A stretch of 64,000 bases of DNA, from contig NZ_JACONT010000017.1 of assembly GCF_014358075.1 (NCBI RefSeq), forward strand, positions 21,490 through 85,489. Direction: 5' to 3'. Positions within the stretch are counted from its first letter, which is position 1. Every line of letters begins with the position of its first letter. Below, one piece after another: positions 60,553 through 64,000 of this stretch. The position numbers and the translations under genes are program-made. The notes beneath the pieces are model-generated. The model was not told the DNA's origin. It did not search any database and saw nothing but the letters and a program-made list of their open reading frames with translations. This stretch comes from Sphingomonas albertensis. Its GTDB lineage: Bacteria; Pseudomonadota; Alphaproteobacteria; Sphingomonadales; Sphingomonadaceae.

Positions 60553-62034
60553 GTGACCAATTCCACCGCCGAGAAGAAGCCTCAGACGTCGGAAACGCCT
60601 TCCATGAAGGAACTCCCGATCGGGCTGAAGGCGACGGGCGAACGCAAGGAGTTCGACTCCATGGGGACGGTCATGGTTCCTGCGGATCGGTACTGGGGTG
60701 CACAGACCCAGCGCTCCCTGAAGCACTTCTCCATCGGCAACGACAAGATGCCGAAGGAAGTCTACCATGCGTACGGATACGTGAAGAAGGCGGCCGCGCT
60801 GGTGAACGCGAAGGCCGGAAGGCTGGAGCAGTGGCGTGCGGATGCGATAATCCGCGCAGCCGACGAGACGATCGCGGGTGCTCTGGACGACGACTACCCG
60901 CTGTACGTGTGGCAGACCGGGTCCGGCACGCAGTCGAACATGAACGTCAACGAGGTCCTCTCCAACCGCGCGATCCAGTTGCTCGGCGGCGAACTGGGAA
61001 CCCAGACGCCCGTGCATCCCAACGATCACGTCAACATGGGACAGTCGTCGAACGACACGTTCCCGACGGCCATGCACATCGCGACCGTGCTCGAACTCGA
61101 CGAGGTCCTGCTTCCCCAGGCGGAGAAGTTCGCGATCGCCATCGAGGCCAAGAGCGACGAGTGGATGGACGTGGTCAAGACGGGCCGGACGCATCTTCAG
61201 GACGCCGTGCCCCTGACCGTTGGGCAGGAATGGTCGGGCTACGCGACGCAGGTCCGCGATGCGATCGCCGCAGTCCGGGCGTCGATGGGCGGACTCTACA
61301 AGCTGGCCGCAGGGGGCACCGCGGTAGGGACCGGTCTGAACTCGCCTAAGGGCTTCTCGATCGAGATAGCCGAAGCGATCGCCGACCTCACCCACAAGCC
61401 GTTCATCACGGCACCCAACAAGTTCGCCGCGCAGGGCTCTCTCGACGCGATGGTCGCGACCATGGCGACGCTGCGCGGTCTGGCCGTCTCCCTGATGAAG
61501 ATCGCGAACGACATGCGCTGGCTTGCATCCGGCCCCCGCTGCGGCCTGGGCGAACTGCTGCTGCCCCAGAACGAGCCCGGGTCCTCGATCATGCCGGGCA
61601 AGGTCAACCCGACACAGTGCGAGGCCATGGTCATGGTCTGCATCCAGGTGATCGGGGAGGACAACGCGGTCGCGTTCGCAGGCAGCCAGGGCAACTTCGA
61701 GCTGAACGCGATGCGTCCGATCATCATCAACAACGTCCTCCACTCCGCCCGGATCCTCGGTGACATGTGCGAGAAGATGCGCACCTACTCGATCGAAGGC
61801 ACGACCTTGAACCGTGAGCGGATCGACGCGTCCGTGAACGAGTCGCTGATGCTGGTGACGGCTCTCTCGCCGGTGATCGGTTACGACAACGCCGCCCACA
61901 TCGCCGAAGCCGCCAACGCGGACGGCTCGACTCTGAAGGAGGCGGCGCTGAAATCGGGCAAGGTCGACGAGGCGACATTCGACCGGGTGGTCGATCCGGG
62001 CAAGCTCGTCGGAGAAGGCGTCGGCGGCGCCTGA
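60553..62034 (+). CDS. fumC: Class II fumarate hydratase
   Basis: This 493-aa enzyme interconverts fumarate and malate. Signatures are QTGSGTQSNMNVNEV, HPNDHVNMGQSSNDTFP, TGRTHLQDAVPLT and GSSIMPGKVNPTQCE, the last being the family signature with the catalytic Ser loop. GTG 60553 has AAGGAG 8 nt upstream; ATG 60535 would add six residues. About 35 residues precede the conserved core, more than in E. coli FumC. A strong hairpin follows the gene. Confidence 0.95.
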   Translation: MTNSTAEKKPQTSETPSMKELPIGLKATGERKEFDSMGTVMVPADRYWGAQTQRSLKHFSIGNDKMPKEVYHAYGYVKKAAALVNAKAGRLEQWRADAIIRAADETIAGALDDDYPLYVWQTGSGTQSNMNVNEVLSNRAIQLLGGELGTQTPVHPNDHVNMGQSSNDTFPTAMHIATVLELDEVLLPQAEKFAIAIEAKSDEWMDVVKTGRTHLQDAVPLTVGQEWSGYATQVRDAIAAVRASMGGLYKLAAGGTAVGTGLNSPKGFSIEIAEAIADLTHKPFITAPNKFAAQGSLDAMVATMATLRGLAVSLMKIANDMRWLASGPRCGLGELLLPQNEPGSSIMPGKVNPTQCEAMVMVCIQVIGEDNAVAFAGSQGNFELNAMRPIIINNVLHSARILGDMCEKMRTYSIEGTTLNRERIDASVNESLMLVTALSPVIGYDNAAHIAEAANADGSTLKEAALKSGKVDEATFDRVVDPGKLVGEGVGGA

Positions 62035-62053
62035 TCACTTACGGCGCTGCGTT

Positions 62054-62079
62054 CGGATGCCTGGAGTTCAGGGCATCCG
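62054..62079 (+). terminator. Hairpin after fumC
   Basis: CGGATGCC (62054-62061) and GGCATCCG (62072-62079) pair perfectly around a 10-nt loop, 19 bp after the fumC stop. There is no clear U-tract. Confidence 0.55.
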
Positions 62080-62249
62080 GACGGAGCCAAAGGACGTCGG
62101 CATTCACTCGCCCTCACGATCGTGAACGAACGACGCGGCTTGCCCGACGCGACAAGTCCCCTTCCCCAAGCTGGTACGACATTCGCGCGGCCCAGCACGC
62201 CCCACCCCGTCGGGCGAACGCTCGACATCTCAGCATTCCGGAGATCGCC

Positions 62250-63995
62250 ATGTACTGTACCGTCGCAGACCTGTTTGCGGAGACTCTTCACCTCGCGGGC
62301 GTGAAGCGGATATACGGCGTCGTCGGCGATAGCCTCAACGGTTTGACGGACAGCCTTCGGAGGCAGGGCAAGATCGAATGGGTCCATGTCCGCAACGAGG
62401 AGGCCGCCGCGTTCGCAGCAGGCGCCGAGGCACAGTTGACCGGCCAGCTCGCGGTCTGCGCCGGGTCCTGTGGCCCGGGCAACATGCACCTCATCAACGG
62501 TCTGTACGACTGCAACCGCACCCGCGTACCCGTTTTGGCGATCGCCGCTCAGGTGCCCAGTGCCGAGATCGGCTCGAACTACTTCCAGGAGACCCGGCCG
62601 GAGGCGCTCTTCCGCGAGTGCAGCGTCTACTGCGAGACCATCTCGAACGCCGACCAGATGCCCCGCACGCTGGATACGGCGATACGGGCGGCCGTCGGAC
62701 ATCGTGGCGTCTCGGTGGTGTCGATCCCGGGCGACGTCGGACTTCATCCCGTTGTCGGACGACGCGCCCGCTCGGACCGGGCGCTGCTGCCGTCGGCCGC
62801 GACCGTGGTTCCGCAGGCCGCCGACATCGACGCCTTGGCCGCCATGCTGAACAACGCCGACCGCGTCACGATCCTCGCGGGTCGTGGGTGCCGTACGGCG
62901 CATGCGCAACTGCTGAAGATCGCCGAAGCGTTGCAGGCCCCGATCGTGCATGCGCTTGGCGGAAAGGAGTTCGTCGAATACGACAATCCGTTCGACGTCG
63001 GAATGACCGGACTGATCGGCTTCTCGTCCGGCTACGACGCTATGAAGGCGTGCGACATGCTGCTCATGCTCGGCACCGACTTTCCGTACCGGCAGTTCTA
63101 CCCAGAAGACGCGCTGGTCGCCCAGATCGATCTCCGGCCCGAGAACCTCGGACGCCGGACGGGGATCGATTTGGGTCTCATCGGAGACGTCGGTCCGACG
63201 ATCGACGCCCTGCTTCCCCATATCGCCGGCGAGCGCGACGGATCGTTCCTCCGAGCCGCCCGAAAGGACTACGCGAAGGCGCGCGAGGCGCTGGACGAAC
63301 TCGCCGACGGCAAGGCGGGAAGCGGCGTGGTCCACCCTCAGCACGTCGCCCGCGTCCTGAGCGAACTGGCCGCCGACGACGCCGTGTTCTCCTGCGACGT
63401 CGGAACGCCGACGGTCTGGGCGGCACGGTATCTCGAGATGAACGGCCGCCGCCGCCTGATCGGATCCTTCAACCACGGATCGATGGCGAATGCCCTGCCG
63501 CAGGCGATCGGCGCGCAGTCCGCGTATCCCGGCCGTCAGGTCATAACTCTGTCGGGCGACGGCGGCCTGGCAATGCTGATGGGAGAGCTTCTCACGCTTC
63601 GGCAGCAGGCGCTTCCCGTCAAGGTGGTGGTCTTCAACAACGGATCGCTGGGTTTCGTCGAGTTGGAGATGAAGGCCGCCGGGCTGATCGAGACCGGCGT
63701 CGCTCTCGACAACCCGGACTTCGCTGCGATGGCGCGGACGATAGGGTTGCACGGGGTCCGGGTGACCGACCCCGGTGAACTGGAAGCCGCAATCAAGGAA
63801 GTGCTGGCGCATCCGGGCCCTGCCCTGCTCGACGTCGTCACCGCACGTACGGAACTCGTGGTACCGCCCAGGATCGATCTGGAACAGATGAAGGGGTTCA
63901 CGCTCTACATGGCGAAGGCCATCATCAGCGGCCGCGGCGGCGAGGTCGTCGAATTGGCGAAGACGAACTCGGGGTTGCTGAAACGCTTCATATGA
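62250..63995 (+). CDS. poxB: Thiamine-diphosphate-dependent pyruvate:quinone oxidoreductase (PoxB-like)
   Basis: This 581-aa protein has RIYGVVGDSLNGLTD and HVRNEEAAAFAAGAEA, with the conserved Glu of ThDP enzymes, GSCGPGNMHLINGLYD, a central FAD-type domain (about residues 190-340), and the C-terminal ThDP-Mg motif GDGGLAMLMGELLTLRQQ followed by FNN. The PoxB-type C-terminal tail (VELAKTN) may associate with the membrane. It converts pyruvate to acetate and CO2 with reduction of quinone. Start follows GGAGA. It ends 5 bp before the window edge. Confidence 0.9.
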   Translation: MYCTVADLFAETLHLAGVKRIYGVVGDSLNGLTDSLRRQGKIEWVHVRNEEAAAFAAGAEAQLTGQLAVCAGSCGPGNMHLINGLYDCNRTRVPVLAIAAQVPSAEIGSNYFQETRPEALFRECSVYCETISNADQMPRTLDTAIRAAVGHRGVSVVSIPGDVGLHPVVGRRARSDRALLPSAATVVPQAADIDALAAMLNNADRVTILAGRGCRTAHAQLLKIAEALQAPIVHALGGKEFVEYDNPFDVGMTGLIGFSSGYDAMKACDMLLMLGTDFPYRQFYPEDALVAQIDLRPENLGRRTGIDLGLIGDVGPTIDALLPHIAGERDGSFLRAARKDYAKAREALDELADGKAGSGVVHPQHVARVLSELAADDAVFSCDVGTPTVWAARYLEMNGRRRLIGSFNHGSMANALPQAIGAQSAYPGRQVITLSGDGGLAMLMGELLTLRQQALPVKVVVFNNGSLGFVELEMKAAGLIETGVALDNPDFAAMARTIGLHGVRVTDPGELEAAIKEVLAHPGPALLDVVTARTELVVPPRIDLEQMKGFTLYMAKAIISGRGGEVVELAKTNSGLLKRFI

Positions 63996-64000
63996 AGACG

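Noticed and set aside
1..64000. Mobile elements, CRISPR arrays, rRNA or tRNA genes
   Set aside because: No transposase or integrase motifs, no regularly spaced repeats and no rRNA- or tRNA-like sequence were seen on either strand.

Overview
The window looks like an accessory stretch of an alphaproteobacterial chromosome, most likely from the Sphingomonadaceae (Sphingomonas or a close relative). The evidence is high GC with strong codon-position bias, very dense packing with ATGA, GTGA and TGATG gene overlaps, FixJ and NarL type two-component genes, XapX and DoxX membrane proteins, a methyl-parathion-hydrolase-like metallo-beta-lactamase, pirins and many LysR/AraC regulators. The genus is an inference; no rRNA, tRNA, CRISPR array, transposase, integrase or replication origin was seen.

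Layout. 0-10 kb: the end of an MFS transporter, a protein consisting only of a peptidase-M17 N-terminal-like domain, a DHA2 drug exporter, a UBP zinc finger beside a cyclic-nucleotide-binding/thioredoxin-reductase-like protein, a 103-aa orphan, two pirins, WrbA, and malate:quinone oxidoreductase overlapping a cupin. 10-20 kb: an MFS exporter, a large winged-helix/NTPase regulator, an AraC regulator, an alpha/beta-hydrolase that has lost its nucleophile, two LysR regulators, an aldo/keto reductase and a third pirin. 20-26 kb: an exported alpha/beta-hydrolase overlapping an exported metallo-beta-lactamase, two flavin oxidoreductases, a sulfite-oxidase-fold protein and a carboxymuconolactone-decarboxylase-like protein. 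26-31 kb: a complete tripartite efflux operon. 31-38 kb: a CydAB quinol oxidase and a molybdenum hydroxylase operon (2Fe-2S subunit, Mo subunit, tri-heme cytochrome c), then MaoC and isochorismatase genes.

38-47 kb is a signalling zone: a FixL-like histidine kinase whose end overlaps a convergent single-domain receiver, a FixJ regulator, a second M17-N-like protein overlapping a NarL regulator, a second AraC regulator, an FMN reductase broken by an amber codon, a 42-aa acidic protein, a second copy of the 103-aa orphan family and an orphan kinase. 47.9-55.4 kb is a same-strand array: isochorismatase, haloperoxidase-like hydrolase, XapX, metal-dependent amidohydrolase, exported VOC protein, DoxX, outer-membrane barrel, DUF1275 and a small protein. 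55.6-60.3 kb holds an AroE-like enzyme, a visibly AT-richer segment with small orphan ORFs and strong hairpins, then a ThrE exporter overlapping a second DUF1275 gene. 60.5-64 kb holds fumC and poxB.

Together the genes suggest a redox, electrophile and xenobiotic stress zone: flavin and molybdenum oxidoreductases that feed quinones (mqo, poxB, WrbA, the Mo operon with CydAB), efflux, and several signalling modules. Striking at window scale is how many families occur twice or more: M17-N-like, the 103-aa orphan, AraC, isochorismatase, haloperoxidase-like hydrolase, DUF1275, pirin (three) and MFS (four).
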